Source: Labia minor (lineage: Eukaryota; Arthropoda; Insecta; Dermaptera; Spongiphoridae). From it: a stretch of DNA of 64,000 nt. The position numbers and the translations under genes were made by a program. The stretch spans positions 23,283,875-23,347,874 of the forward strand of contig OY720350.1 in the NCBI GenBank assembly GCA_963082975.1, read 5' to 3'. Positions 22,260-33,354 of this stretch are shown here, piece by piece; the first letter of the stretch is position 1, and every line of letters begins with the position of its first letter. The notes under the pieces are model-generated. The model had not been told where the DNA came from, searched no databases, and worked only from the letters and a program-made list of their open reading frames with translations.

Positions 22260-23890
22260 TACTATATTTTAAGTGAAATATTTTTCGACAATGAATATAA
22301 AATTAATACTTTTTAAACTTCCACTTCCGGTTTCTGGATATACACCAAAAGTGGATCAATTCATCATACTGATTCATTAAGTAAATATACCAAATTTTAT
22401 CAAAATCCGTTGAGCCGTTCAAGCTGTACATATCTATATGGACGGACGGTCGGACGGACAGACGGACAGACATCATGTAAAAAATACTTTTTTCTGTTAA
22501 CCAAATGTATGATTTGTGGAGATATGTAAAAATCTCCACATGTGAAATTTGGAGTGAAAACAATACCTAAAAATAAAAGAATATAATGAGGAAACCAAAA
22601 ATAGTTTCAAAAATAATAAAAGTTTAAAAAGTTAGTAAAAATGAAAATATTAAAAAAAAAATATGGAATGTCTCCACTCGACTATCTCGCAAATTTGAAT
22701 TGAATTAAATAACATAATATATTATATTTAAATTAAATTAAATTAATTAAATTATAAATTAAAATTAATAAATAATATTTATTAAACCAGCGCATGTTTG
22801 GCTCTATGTTGATGGCACCACGTCACGAGTTGGCGCGTGAGATTTGCAGTGTTAAAAAATTAATTCTGGTACTTTCAATCAAGCTGAAATTATATTTATA
22901 GCAGTTTTATACAATTATTAATCATGTGAAAAATTATCAAACATATATCTTTATTTTTACGGTCACTTTAAAGGAAAAAAAATCAAAACGTTCTAGGTAA
23001 TGACCCGCTTCCGGTTGAGCTACATTTCTCAAAAGTTGAAAGAAAACTACGAATTTTGAATAATGCTCATGTACCAAATTTCATCATTCTAGTTCAAACC
23101 GTTTTTGCCTAATCTTGGTTACATACATACAAAAACACAAAATACATACACACATTCAAAGATAATAATTATTATTTTTATATATATCAATAAATAAGTT
23201 CTTTTATAATGTTATTCTTTTAAATATAAAAATTTAAAAAATTTTTTTACCGACCGACGATAGTAAGGGAGGTATTGTTTTCACACCAAATTTCACATGT
23301 TGAGATTTTTACATATCTCCACGAATCATGCATTTTCTTAACAGAAAAAGGTATTTTTAGCATGATGTCTGTCCGTCCGTCCGTCTGTCCGTCTGTCCGT
23401 CCGTATAGATGTGTACAGCCTGAACGGCTCAACCTATTTTGATGAAATTTGGTATATTTACTTAATGCATCAGTGGGATGAATTGATCAACTTTTGGTGC
23501 AAATCCGGAAACCGGAAGTGGTAGTATTAGCGATCGACGATAGGAAGGGAAGGCTTATTTTCACACCAAATTTCACATGAGGATATTTTTTTATATATCA
23601 TCACGAATCATGCACTTTGTATTGGTTTTATCCTCGAGAAAAATCATATTTATTAGTTTTTTCTTGATTTAAAATTATATGACGTCATCCAGTCATTCAT
23701 GACGTCACAGCCTGGTCTTGCATATATATTATAAATAAAATAAAATTAAAAATATTTATGTTATATCCATATCTGTTTTTTATTACATTAATAGATATAT
23801 TAAAATTATTTGAAATTGTTTCTGTAGCTGGAAATTAATTTACTTCAAACCGTCGGTCGGTTCGGACCTGGCCACAGGTCAACTTATTTT
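22045..23890. repeat. Large inverted repeat with (GTCC)n-type tracts
   Basis: The left arm (about 22045-22570) and right arm (about 23263-23890) match in opposite orientation. Shared blocks include the CACAGAACCG...AATTAATTTCCA end region, ACTTCCGGTTTC..., and GGACGGACAGACGG-type tetranucleotide tracts. Between the arms lies a HINE-like copy. A separate copy of the outer part of the arm lies at 30955-31235. The family resembles arthropod repeats whose translation gives SVRPSV strings; transposon class unknown. Confidence 0.65.
22663..23160 (+). repeat. HINE-like repeat inside the inverted repeat
   Basis: Plus-strand copy starting TGGAATGTCTCCACTCGAC and running to the CA-rich region, where it ends without the terminal hairpin. 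Confidence 0.75.
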
Positions 23891-25019
23891 AAGTAAGTAA
23901 TATTTCCTTCTAAAATTATAATCATATGGGTATATTTTCTAGTTTACTATATGATTCTTTGTAAGCATTTAATAAATTTTCAATATATTATTTCAGTATG
24001 GATGTATTTGTAAAGAAAATAAATTTTGTTTTTTATTCAAAGATAATAATTACAAATCTATTAGCCCTATCATAGAAAATAAATTATATTTGATTATATC
24101 TTTCAACATGGTAGCATTTCGTCAGTGAATATTCAAACTCATAAAATTTTTCCAGTTTGATAATGAATTTTGAAATGCGCACTAATAAATTGTATATCAT
24201 TTCGAACGAATAATTGACGTAATTTATTTCAATTCGAAAATATTTCACACTTTTTATGTATCAATTTTATGTTTCTACTTTTCGAAGAGAGTAGATACTC
24301 TCTTTAAAGAATCTTATTGATTTGACCCTAAATAAATAAATAATCCATTAATTACTTTTAAGTATGTATATATTAAATATAAAAAAAAAAAGATTTTGAA
24401 TATTCAATTAGTCTGGTGTAATTTTTTTGTTATTCTCTAAACACTCCATTAACGAAATTGTCTGATATTATTATTTTTTTTCCTATACTGGCTATGTCGG
24501 TTTGTTGCTTCAGCTAATCTCGTATCGTTGGAAAGAAAAGAAAAGCGGAATTGTGATGTATAAGATCTCACGCGGTCGTGTCTATGTGAATATAAATTAC
24601 TTGATGGTGGGAATTAATGTTCAGAAGGCTTCCGTACCACACACACCACACGTTATAATAAAATCAAAAAGATTTGATTAGAAATAATAAAAACATAATT
24701 CAAACCATGAAAATAATAATAATAAGATTATGAACTGGCAAATAAATGCTTTCCTTTAATTTAAATGACGATAAGAAATATTAAACAATTTCACTTGCAG
24801 ATGATTTGAAATATTAAAAAAGTGATAGTTTTTTTTTATTATTACTATTTTTTTTCGTGTCTTTATTTTTCAAGAAATTAGAAAGGATGGTAATTCATGA
24901 GTAATGTTAAAATATTAAACAAAATTTTTAAAGATGTTAATTTTATAACTAAGGTTATATGGATATTTATAGAATAAAGAATTTGATAAGTCTATCATAT
25001 TGATAATAATTTAATAATA
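23891..25019. other. Intergenic sequence, nothing firm
   Basis: Mostly A+T-rich. The stretch at about 24485-24655 has more ordinary composition (GTTGCTTCAGCTAATCTCG...) but no frame I can support. Confidence 0.45.
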
Positions 25020-25021
25020 TA

Positions 25022-25956
25022 CGAGGTGTGCTTGAAAAGCAAGGTGACTTTGTATTTTAAAAAAAAAATATTTATGTATTTATTTATCAATATTTATGTT
25101 GTCCCCTTCAAAGTAATCCCCCTCAGATACAATACACTTATGCCAACGGTTTTTCCAAACCTCAAAGCACTTCTCATAAGCAATTTTCGGTATAGCCTTG
25201 AGCTCTTCCAGCGATGCAGTCTTTATCTCCTCAATCGTTGCAAATCTCAGTCCTTTCATAGGTCTCTTTAGTTTTGGGAACAAGAAAAGGTCACATGGCG
25301 CCAAATCCGGTGAATATGGTGGCTGAGGCATGATTGTGGTGTTGTTTTTGGCCAAAAAATCTCTAACAAGCAAAGATGAGTGAGCAGGGGCATTATCGTG
25401 ATGCAAAAGCCATGAATTGTTTTTCCACAATTCTGGACGTTTTCTTCGTATTGCTTCTCGCAAACGACGCATAACTTCAACATAATACTGTTTATTGACC
25501 GTACGACCATATGGTAAGAACTCCTGATGCACCAAGCCATGGTAATCGAAGAAAAACAGTGAGGAAAAGCGTCCAGAGCGAGGCTCGTCATTGGCATCTT
25601 CCCGGCCATCTTGGAAGAGTTTGTACCACTTGTAAACATATTTTTTTTACTCAGAACAGTTTCACCATATGCCACTGTCAACATTTCAAGTGTTTTGGAG
25701 CACTTTATTTTATTTTTTACACAAAATTTGATGCAAATTCTTTGATCCATATTTTTCGATAGCAAAAAATCGCCGAGCACGCAAAACACTTATAACCTTT
25801 ACGCCTCTCACAACCAAACAAAAAATACTATACACTTGAAACTTGGTACAGATGTTCGGGAAGAGTGTACCAACATAACAAAATAAAAAAATCGATAATT
25901 GAAAGTACCTTGCCCGCGAAATTTGAAAAGTCACCTTACTTTTCGAACACACCTCG
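25022..25956 (-). mobile_element. Mariner element, internally deleted, third family
   Basis: Inverted ends CGAGGTGTG(C/T)T(T/C)GAAAAG...AAGGTGACTTT with TA on both sides (25020-25021 and 25957-25958). Length 935 bp. The transposase lies on the minus strand with a central deletion. Confidence 0.92.
25080..25748 (-). pseudogene. Mariner transposase with deleted catalytic start
   Basis: The N-terminal part, MDQRICIKFCVKNKIKCSKT, lies near 25690-25748 and continues to a DANDEP.SGR segment. A deletion then joins directly to FFFDYHGLVHQEFLPYG. The 25080-25535 frame supplies HHDNAPAHSS and SPDLAPCDLFLFPKL (second and third aspartates, DD34D spacing) and a normal C-terminus ending near ...EGDYFEGDNI. 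The first-aspartate region is absent, so it should be inactive. Confidence 0.88.
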
Positions 25957-25958
25957 TA

Positions 25959-26241
25959 CATATCTACTTGAATTAAAAGTAATATGATAGAATAAATGAA
26001 TTCTTAAAATTCTAAATTCTTAAAAGATCGACTTGTTTGTATGAACTAAAAAGATTTTGGAAAAATATAAATTAAGTCTATTATAAGTAATAGACAATTT
26101 TGAACATCAAAGGATACTAAAGTCATTATTATCATTTTTTGTTGATGTGTATAAAAACACACTAATAAATAAATATTGATGACTTTTTTATAAAGAATTT
26201 TAAATTAAAAAATAAAATTTATTTTTTTAAGTATTCATAGA
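25959..26241. other. A+T-rich spacer
   Basis: No coding or repeat end recognised before the hairpin. Confidence 0.5.
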
Positions 26242-26539
26242 GAAAATAAATTAATAAAAAAAAACTTTTTAATATAAACTTTTTAATCAAAATGTCCTAA
26301 AAAATAAAAAATAAAATATTAATTAAACCTTGAATATTATCCTTTACATATGGCCAACAAAAAAGAGTGGGCGCATATGAACATAAGTAATAGGAAAAGA
26401 ATTTAATATTATTATATGCGCACACGCTTTTTTGTTGGCCAATTGTTAAGGATAATATTCAAGGTTTAATTAATATTTTATTTTTTATTTTTTAGGACAT
26501 TTTGATTAAAAAGTTTATATTATTAATTTATTTTAAAGT
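26242..26539. repeat. Long imperfect palindrome (hairpin)
   Basis: The left arm (about 26242-26378) and right arm (about 26414-26539) pair around a loop of about 35 bases. They match over AAGTTTATATT, AATCAAAATGTCCTAAAAAA, CCTTGAATATTATCCTT, GGCCAACAAAAAAG and GCGCATAT, with a few mismatches and one indel of about 15 bases. It may be a foldback MITE. A transcript would form a long hairpin RNA. Confidence 0.8.
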
Positions 26540-28018
26540 TTTTAGTTTTTTTATATTTTTTTATTATTATAAATTTATATTTTTTAATTTATAAGTTATA
26601 TAAAAATATTTATCATTATAAAAAAATAATTATTTGTATAAAATTATTCATTTAAATCATTTGAAATATTTAAATAGTTTTAATTTTATTGAAATGAATT
26701 TATAATTGGAATTTTGTTTAATCTTTTAGTTTTATTATTTTTTCATTTTAGTTTAGAAATTTTAATAATCCGTATTTTTGAAAAATTTTTTTGGTTATTT
26801 TAGTGTCATGACATTCAATATTCGTTACAAATTTGATCGAAATCGCTCAACTAGAAGTGAGTTCAAATCCAATTACAAATTTTGAACATTACAGACGGAC
26901 AGAAGTGAAGTTAATAAAAAAGGTAAAAAATATTTTTTGAAAGTATTATAGCAAATTTTAAAATAAAAATCAGATTCTTATGGGAATGGATACATCATAT
27001 TAATTATTATATATTATTATAATTTAAATTATAAAAAAATTTATCAATAAAATATTTTTAAACTAAAATGACAAAAAGTTAATATGGTGGTATTATAATA
27101 GTTATTTTAATGTTTTTGTTTTTAATTAATTTCTAAAAAAAGTAAAAGTTTTTATTAGATTCTATTATTTAAATATTTTTAATTATATTGAATTAATATT
27201 CTTTGAAATAGAAGATTGATTAATATTTAGATAAATAGAGTTGAACGTGAAAATAGAAAAAAACAAATTATTATAACAATTATATTATGAATATAATTAT
27301 ATAAACTACTTATAATCATTATTAAATAACAAAAAAAAAAAAAGATTTCTAATTTTCATTTGTCAATTTTTTTTTTTAAAAGTGCAATTTTTATACTATA
27401 ATAATGATTGAAATTTAGAAAAAATGCATTTTTTTATAACCAAAAATAAATATTATCTATATATAATTTTAAAATCATTAAAAAGATGAGAAAAATTTCT
27501 TTTTAAAATGACAGCCAATTACACAATATACTTATTTTATGACATTCATCCAAATTATGACTAAACACAAATATTATGAATCCATCTAATTTAATGGATG
27601 ATATGTTAAAAAAAAATATTGTCATAAACTAATATAAAAAAATTATATTTACTGATGATTATACTTTATTTATTTATTTAAATTTTAGGTACGTTTAACT
27701 AAAGCAAAAAGTTAATACTAAATTTATATTAATATTTAATAGAAAATAAAATATTTTTATTATTTATAATAATCAATATATATTATATTTATATATTATA
27801 TATATATAATATTCGATTATATTAAAAAAAAATTAATTAAAAATTATTTATTATATTTATATAATAAAGTGACCATCAACAAAAAAATATTTTATTATTA
27901 TTTTTTTTAAATTTGAAACTTGAAAAATAATTGAATAATAATTAGTATATTAATTGCAATTTATATTTTTGAATTTAATATTAAAAATTGTTGGTTGCAT
28001 AAGCTCCTGGGGTCATGC
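26540..28018. other. A+T-rich intergenic sequence
   Basis: Nothing recognised except a short relic near 26805-26935 (ATTTGATCGAAATCGCTCAAC...CAGACGGACAGAAG) of the same general kind as the tetranucleotide-bearing repeats at 22-23 kb. Confidence 0.5.
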
Positions 28019-28019
28019 A

Positions 28020-28278
28020 TAATCAGAGCCCACTCTAACATTTACGGCGCCCTGGGCAATTGAATAAATTGCCGCCCCTATATTCGTAAAATTTATTACA
28101 TTCATAATCAAAATGACGCCCTTCAGTTTATTGTCGGGAATATTTTGAATAAAAATTCCCGCCCCTATATTTGTAAAATTTATAACATTTATAATCAAAA
28201 TGTCGCCTTCAAATTTGCCAACCCGGAGAAATGAGCAGTTTGCCGCCCTCTACAGCGGGGTTTGTAATAATGAGCCTT
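28020..28278. mobile_element. Degraded MITE with CCGCCCTGGGC-type ends
   Basis: The ends are loosely inverted: CAGAGCCCACTCTAAC...GCGCCCTGGGC on the left, and CAAAGGCTC...GAGGGCGGCAAA read back from the right. Inside, a segment is duplicated with an 87-bp period (GCCCCTATATTCGTAAAATT at 28074 and again at 28161). No clear target duplication remains. Confidence 0.5.
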
Positions 28279-28897
28279 TGATTAGATTTTTCTATTAATA
28301 ACCCAAGCTACTATTATTTTATATAGAATATATTAGACAAAAATAATCATATAACACTTGTATATTTATAATTCTATTGTAAATTTTTAAGCAAAAAATT
28401 GTTTATTCATGTTAGTGGAAAAAATGATAAACACTAATAACTGAATAAACACTTGAATCTTAGTAATATATTGTAATTTAATAAATAAAATTAAAATTGT
28501 TATTATTTTTGTTGTTTGTGTCAATTAATTTCGTTACGTTCTTTTCTTTTCTCTTTCCATATATTATTTAATTTATTTAAAAGTTGTTGTGTTGGAAAAA
28601 TTTCTATTATTGTATTGAAATTTGATCAATTATTTGCATATATTAAATGGAATTGTATTATTTTCACTTTTCATTGGATAGAATGAAATGTTAAATTAAT
28701 ATAATGAAAAAAAACTGATTTGCAATTTAACTAACAAATAGTAATTCCATTGTCATTTCATACTGAATCATTAATTTCAATTTCAATTATTTTGTATAAT
28801 TTTAAATATATTAATTAAATATTATAATTCGTTTACAAAAAGGAAAAAACGAATATTTTTTAAAATTGTATTTATTTTAAAATATCTTTATAATAGG
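28279..28897. other. A+T-rich spacer, nothing recognised
   Basis: No gene or element end seen. Confidence 0.5.
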
Positions 28898-29467
28898 CTG
28901 GATTATCTCAATTCCACTATCTCACAATTGGATTAAATAACATATATTATATTTAAATTAAATTTAATTAATTACATTATAAATTAAAATTAATAAATAA
29001 TATTTATTAAACCAGCGCGTGTTTGGCTCTTTGTTGATGGTACCACGTCACGTGCTGGCGCGTGATGGCAGTTCAACATGTTAAAAAATTAATTCCGGTA
29101 CTTTCAGCTATTCAATCAAGTTGAAATTCTATATATAGCAGTTTTATACAATTTTTAATCATGTGAAAAATTATCAAAGATATATCTTTATTTTTACGGT
29201 CACTTTAGAGGTAAAAAAATCAAAACGTGGTAGGTAATGACCCACTTCCGGTTGAGCTACACTTCTCAAGAGTTGATAGAAAACTATGAATTTTCAATAA
29301 TGCCCGTATACCAAATTTCATTATTTTAGCTCAAATTGTTTTGCGTAATCTTGTGTAAATACACACACACAGAGAAAGAGACATTTTTCTAAACATTAGT
29401 AAAAATGACTCAGGGACCTTCAAAACGTATAAAAACATCAAAATCTCGACATTGAAAATTTTCGTGA
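28898..29467 (+). repeat. HINE-like repeat, lacks terminal hairpin
   Basis: Starts CTGGATTATCTCAATTCC (diverged 5' end), has the usual blocks and a CA microsatellite near 29361, and stops at ATTTTCGTG without the final hairpin. Confidence 0.78.
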
Positions 29468-29924
29468 TTTCTTTGAAATAATTGACCCTTAAGCTACTTT
29501 CTATCTATTCTCTCATTTCATCTTTCCTCTCTCCCACTCAATACCTCTCGACCTTCTCAATTAGATAATAATATATAAAGATGAATAAAGAGAATGCTGA
29601 ACTTTTTATAATTAGTACTTACCAATTTTTAACCAATCCCCTCTACAAATCTCCTCTTTCATTATTAATTTTTCTCCCATTCATAAACTAGCTATATGCA
29701 AATAACCTATTAAAAAGGTTTAATTGTCTTATTTAACATAAAATTATAATACATTTTTTAGATTTTAACTTTTAATTCCATACTTGAAGGTTTCTTACAA
29801 TAGAAATTAACTGAAGAATTATTTAATAATTTTAATAATAAATATTAAATGTTTTGATGAATTTGATTTAAATAAGGACATATTTATTAATATCTGTTAA
29901 TGTTAAGATCACATATGGTATATA
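29468..29924. other. Spacer, nothing recognised
   Basis: A CT-rich stretch at 29505-29560 and A+T-rich DNA. No coding signal. Confidence 0.45.
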
Positions 29925-30090
29925 CGAGGGCAGATCAATAAGTCCGTGACTTTTTGAATTTCTCTTAAATGAAATGGCAACAATGTTCCTGTCAGCAGGC
30001 AAGTAATTTCAACCATCAGGGTCTTTTAGTTTTTGTTTGACATCCATTAATAGGAGACTACCGCGTGATTTGAGAAGAAAATGAAAAAAA
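29925..30090 (+). mobile_element. Mariner 5' end cut by a HINE-like insertion
   Basis: Begins CGAGGGCAGATCAATAAGTC after TA. It continues through the family's leader up to the transposase ATG (30081) followed by a run of A's. A HINE-like copy starts at 30093, so the insertion falls within a few codons of the start. The rest of the mariner is not found beyond it. Confidence 0.8.
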
Positions 30091-30092
30091 AT

Positions 30093-30267
30093 CTGGAGTG
30101 TCTCCACTCGACTATCTCGCAAATTTGAATTGGATTAAATAATATATATTATATTTAAATTAAATTTAATTAATTATAAATTTTTATATCAAATTAATAA
30201 ATAATAATTATTAAACCAGCGCATGTTTGGCTCTTTGTTGATGGCACCACGTGCTGGCGCGTGATTT
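30093..30267 (+). repeat. HINE-like repeat, truncated
   Basis: Begins CTGGAGTGTCTCCACTCGAC and ends after the CACGTGCTGGCGCGTGATTTT block. The 3' half is missing. Confidence 0.78.
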
Positions 30268-30364
30268 TAAATTATGTTAAAATAGTAGTTTTGGTTTTTA
30301 ATCTATTTGAAGTTGGTAACACAGAAACTTCAATCAAATAGTTCAGGGACCACTAAAATGATTT

Positions 30365-30442
30365 CGTTACTAAAAGTAACTGTACGATACCCTACAGTAT
30401 CAATAACATGAAGATGGTACCTACATACCATCTTCATGTTAT
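30365..30442. repeat. Cluster of three short hairpins
   Basis: Successive perfect inverted repeats: GTTAC-n5-GTAAC (about 30366-30380), GATAC-CCTACA-GTATC (about 30387-30402), and a 17-bp-arm hairpin (30403-30419 with 30426-30442) whose loop is again CCTACA. No flanking gene is recognised. Confidence 0.75.
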
Positions 30443-30446
30443 AAGG

Positions 30447-30500
30447 AAGGGATGGCGAATCTATGGCACGTTTGAAAATTTTGATGGCACACACAAAGAC
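30447..30500. mobile_element. Truncated hAT-like end
   Basis: AGGGATGGCGAATCTATGGC followed by ACG...GATGGCACAC resembles the end of a hAT MITE of the GGCGAATCTATGGCACG kind. No partner end was found. Confidence 0.35.
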
Positions 30501-30954
30501 AAGATTATTTTTTTAATAATTATAACTTTTTCAATAGAAATGAATTAAAATTTAACAATTCACATTAAAATTATAATTTATGAAATTTGTAGTAATTTAT
30601 TTATCTATCTTAATAGATTAAACAGGCAAATTGTACATTTTATTATTGAAATGTCGCTTGAATTCCCTTGCTGTATAAAAATGATGATGATGATAAATAC
30701 AGTGTATGCAGTTTGGTTAATGTCATTGCGTGTTGTTGCTGTATAAATCGTATTGTTCATGATTTAAAATTTTTTTGCAAATCTTAACTTTGCATGACCT
30801 GGAGAATTTAAATTTGACCCTTCATGTCTGTCATTCTATCTGTCTCTTTGTCCGGGAAATTGTGAAGTTAAACTCAAAATTGGTTGAACCGATTATTCTT
30901 ATATGCTCATAACTTAATATATGCTGTAAATTTTATCAATATTTATTAAAAAAA

Positions 30955-31235
30955 ATGAGTTGACCTGTGGCCAGGCACAGAACCGACACGGTTTGAAATA
31001 AATTAATTTCCAGCTACAGAAACAATTTTAAATAATTTTAATATATCTATTAATGCAATAAAGAACAGATAAGGATATAACATAAATATTCTTAATTTTA
31101 TTTTATTTATAATATATAAGGAGCCGCTGACGTCATATAATATTAAATTAAGAAAAAACTAATAGGATAAAACCAATACAAAGTGCATGATTCGTGGAGA
31201 AAAAATATACACATGTGAAATTTTAGGTCCCTGAG
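30955..31235. repeat. Single arm of the 22-24 kb inverted-repeat family
   Basis: Matches the reverse complement of about 23590-23890: TTGACCTGTGGCCAGG, AATTAATTTCCAGCTACAG, CTGACGTCA and AAAGTGCATGATTCGTGGAG blocks in the same order. It ends at ACATGTGAAATTTT. Confidence 0.7.
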
Positions 31236-31315
31236 AAGTATATCGAATTAATAAAATCATCATCAAATACCAATAATTTTGTTATCTACAACATTACAAC
31301 TTCCGAAATTATTGA

Positions 31316-31738
31316 TTTGAAAAAATTTTACAAAAAAATGTAGTATCCAAAAGAAGTTTTGGAAAGCAAATTCCAAGAGAGCAAAAGGTTTCGTTTGCTG
31401 TAAGCTGCTATAACGAGTTTCTGTACAGTTCCGTCACCCCTGGAACTGTTAAGGTACGCCAATATATAGATAATGATATGAACGAAGAGGAATTTCATTT
31501 ACTAAAGCATTTAACAAATTTCCCTTCTTTACCAAATTAAATGGATTTTCCTGCCTATTCTTCAAAAATGCCAATTAATGCAAAAAAAACAAATAGTCGA
31601 CATCAAAAAGGTCATTCAGTAGAATATACACAATATTACGAAGATTTATTTTTGTGGCCGACAACTAATGAAAATACCGACCAAGATTTTTATTTTGTCT
31701 ACAGAAATAAAAATAGTCCAAAATTTTATCAAAAATGA
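31316..31738 (+). pseudogene. Unidentified coding relic with one in-frame stop
   Basis: A 141-codon plus-strand frame is interrupted only by a TAA at 31538-31540. The first part reads FEKILQKNVV...FAVSCYNEFLYSSVTPG and ends NFPSLPN. The second begins MDFPAYSSKM and ends SPKFYQK. Such an open stretch is unusual in DNA this rich in A+T. I do not recognise the family. It could be a dead transposon gene, a host exon pair, or chance. Confidence 0.4.
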
Positions 31739-31894
31739 CATTTGTTGCATATTATACTTGTGTTTTTAGTATATTATTATTTTTGTAAGGTTTTTTCATA
31801 TTTTTAAATAAAAAAACAAGTCATAGTAACAAATTGTTTAACTAATTTCAACCTAACAAAGGACGTTTATTTCGAAAAGGGAACATATCAAAAA

Positions 31895-32027
31895 TTTTTT
31901 GGTTTAATAAATATTATTTATTAATTTTAATTTATAATTTATAATTAATTAAATTTAAATAAAATATAATATATTATGTTATTTAATCCAATTCAAATTG
32001 CGAGATAGTCGAGTGGAGACACTCCAG
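31895..32027 (-). repeat. HINE-like repeat, 5' fragment
   Basis: Contains the A+T block and ends GCGAGATAGTCGAGTGGAGA...CCAG, i.e. the family's 5' end on the minus strand. Confidence 0.75.
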
Positions 32028-32289
32028 CCAATTGTTTAAGTTATACTGAAGTTGAAATAATTCAGTTAACGTTCATATACGCTCATAAAATAAATACACA
32101 TACATATACATTTTACCACATCATAAATAGTCAAAATTTATTTAAGGAACTACAAAAAAAAGCATTTCTTTCTTTAATTATAATACTAGCTCTTAAATTA
32201 AAATTTATTATATTTAACCGACGATATCGATAAAACCAATAATAAATAATTTGATCCATATTATAAGGTAAATGATGACCAATAAAAAC

Positions 32290-32451
32290 CATAACCATGT
32301 TAGTTAAATGTCCGAGCGGAGGGGGGGGGGGGCTTTCCCGTGGGAGCGCGGGGCTCTTCAGGCGTCGTGACAACCAATTGCGAAACGTCCAAACACTCGG
32401 GTTGGCAATCCGTCTTTGCAATTTGTCTTTCCTGCCCATGACTTTATTCAT
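32290..32451 (-). CDS. Possible 5' coding exon, unidentified
   Basis: An island of ordinary to high G+C content. On the minus strand an ATG (32449-32451) opens a frame MNKVMGRKDKLQRRIANPSV, then WTFRNWLSRRLKSPALPRES and a proline run from a 13-base C tract. Upstream (32460-32525) is a G-rich untranslated-like stretch. A possible donor GT follows near 32290. No family is recognised and no partner exon is seen, so this may equally be non-coding 5' sequence. Confidence 0.28.
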
Positions 32452-32529
32452 CCTTCGATTCCCCCCCTTCCCTACACACAGGCCCCCTTCTCCTTCTTTT
32501 ACATTTCCAAAATCAACCTTCTAACAGGT

Positions 32530-32675
32530 ATATCCTATAATTAACATCGATTAATAAAATAAAAGTTAATCATTGTTTGTTTCCATAATTTATAATTTAC
32601 CAATTTGAATATTCAAATGTTTTTCATATCACATACATTAGAATAGAATTCATTTATTTATTATTGTTATTTATA

Positions 32676-32708
<33 letters not shown>

Positions 32709-33142
32709 GTAAAATTTACAATATTAATAACATATCGTACACAATTTCTTAAGGATACATTTAAAAAAAGTTGAAATTTTCAAAAGTTCAAATGAATCAT
32801 AATATTAACTATTTGCAAAGTATTCCCAGGAATACTTATAAATAATAATTATCTGACTTAAAAGGTTATTTTATTCTTGTTATTGGCATCCGATTTTTGG
32901 TTTTACCATTTTGCACATCATCATATACCTTTACATTTTAATTGTTCTCACGTTTTAATTTAATTGTAAATTTTATTATCTTTAGCGGGATTATAATTAA
33001 CAATTTAATCATTCAGATGAATTTATGCTTTATCCTTTTGGTGTATTTATTATAATCTTGAATTATTATAAAAAATTTGTTGATTAGTAATAATCTTTTT
33101 GAAATAAAAAAAAAATTTTTTTACTTATTATTATTAATTTTT
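32530..33142. other. A+T-rich spacer with long T tract
   Basis: A run of T's at about 32679-32708. Nothing else recognised. Confidence 0.5.
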
Positions 33143-33354
33143 ATATCTGGCCAGAGATAGTATTGCGATTACGAAAATTTTCGATATCTTGATTTTGATG
33201 TTTTTATACGTTTTGAAGGCCCCTGAGTCATTTTCACTAAGGCTGAGAAAAATGTCTGTGTTATTAATTTGAATTTATAATTTAATTAATTTAATTTAAA
33301 TATAATATATATGTTAATTAATCCAATTCAATTAGTCGTGCGGAGACACTCCAG
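33143..33354 (-). repeat. HINE-like repeat, central part deleted
   Basis: Both ends are kept (CCAGAGATAGTATTGCGAT at the left; GGAGACACTCCAG at the right), but the sequence jumps from the microsatellite edge straight to the A+T block. Confidence 0.78.

Noticed and set aside
22303..22563. Frame with SVRLSVRPSVH peptide (and 23247-23432)
   Set aside because: The peptide is the translation of the GTCC-type tetranucleotide tract in a repeat family.
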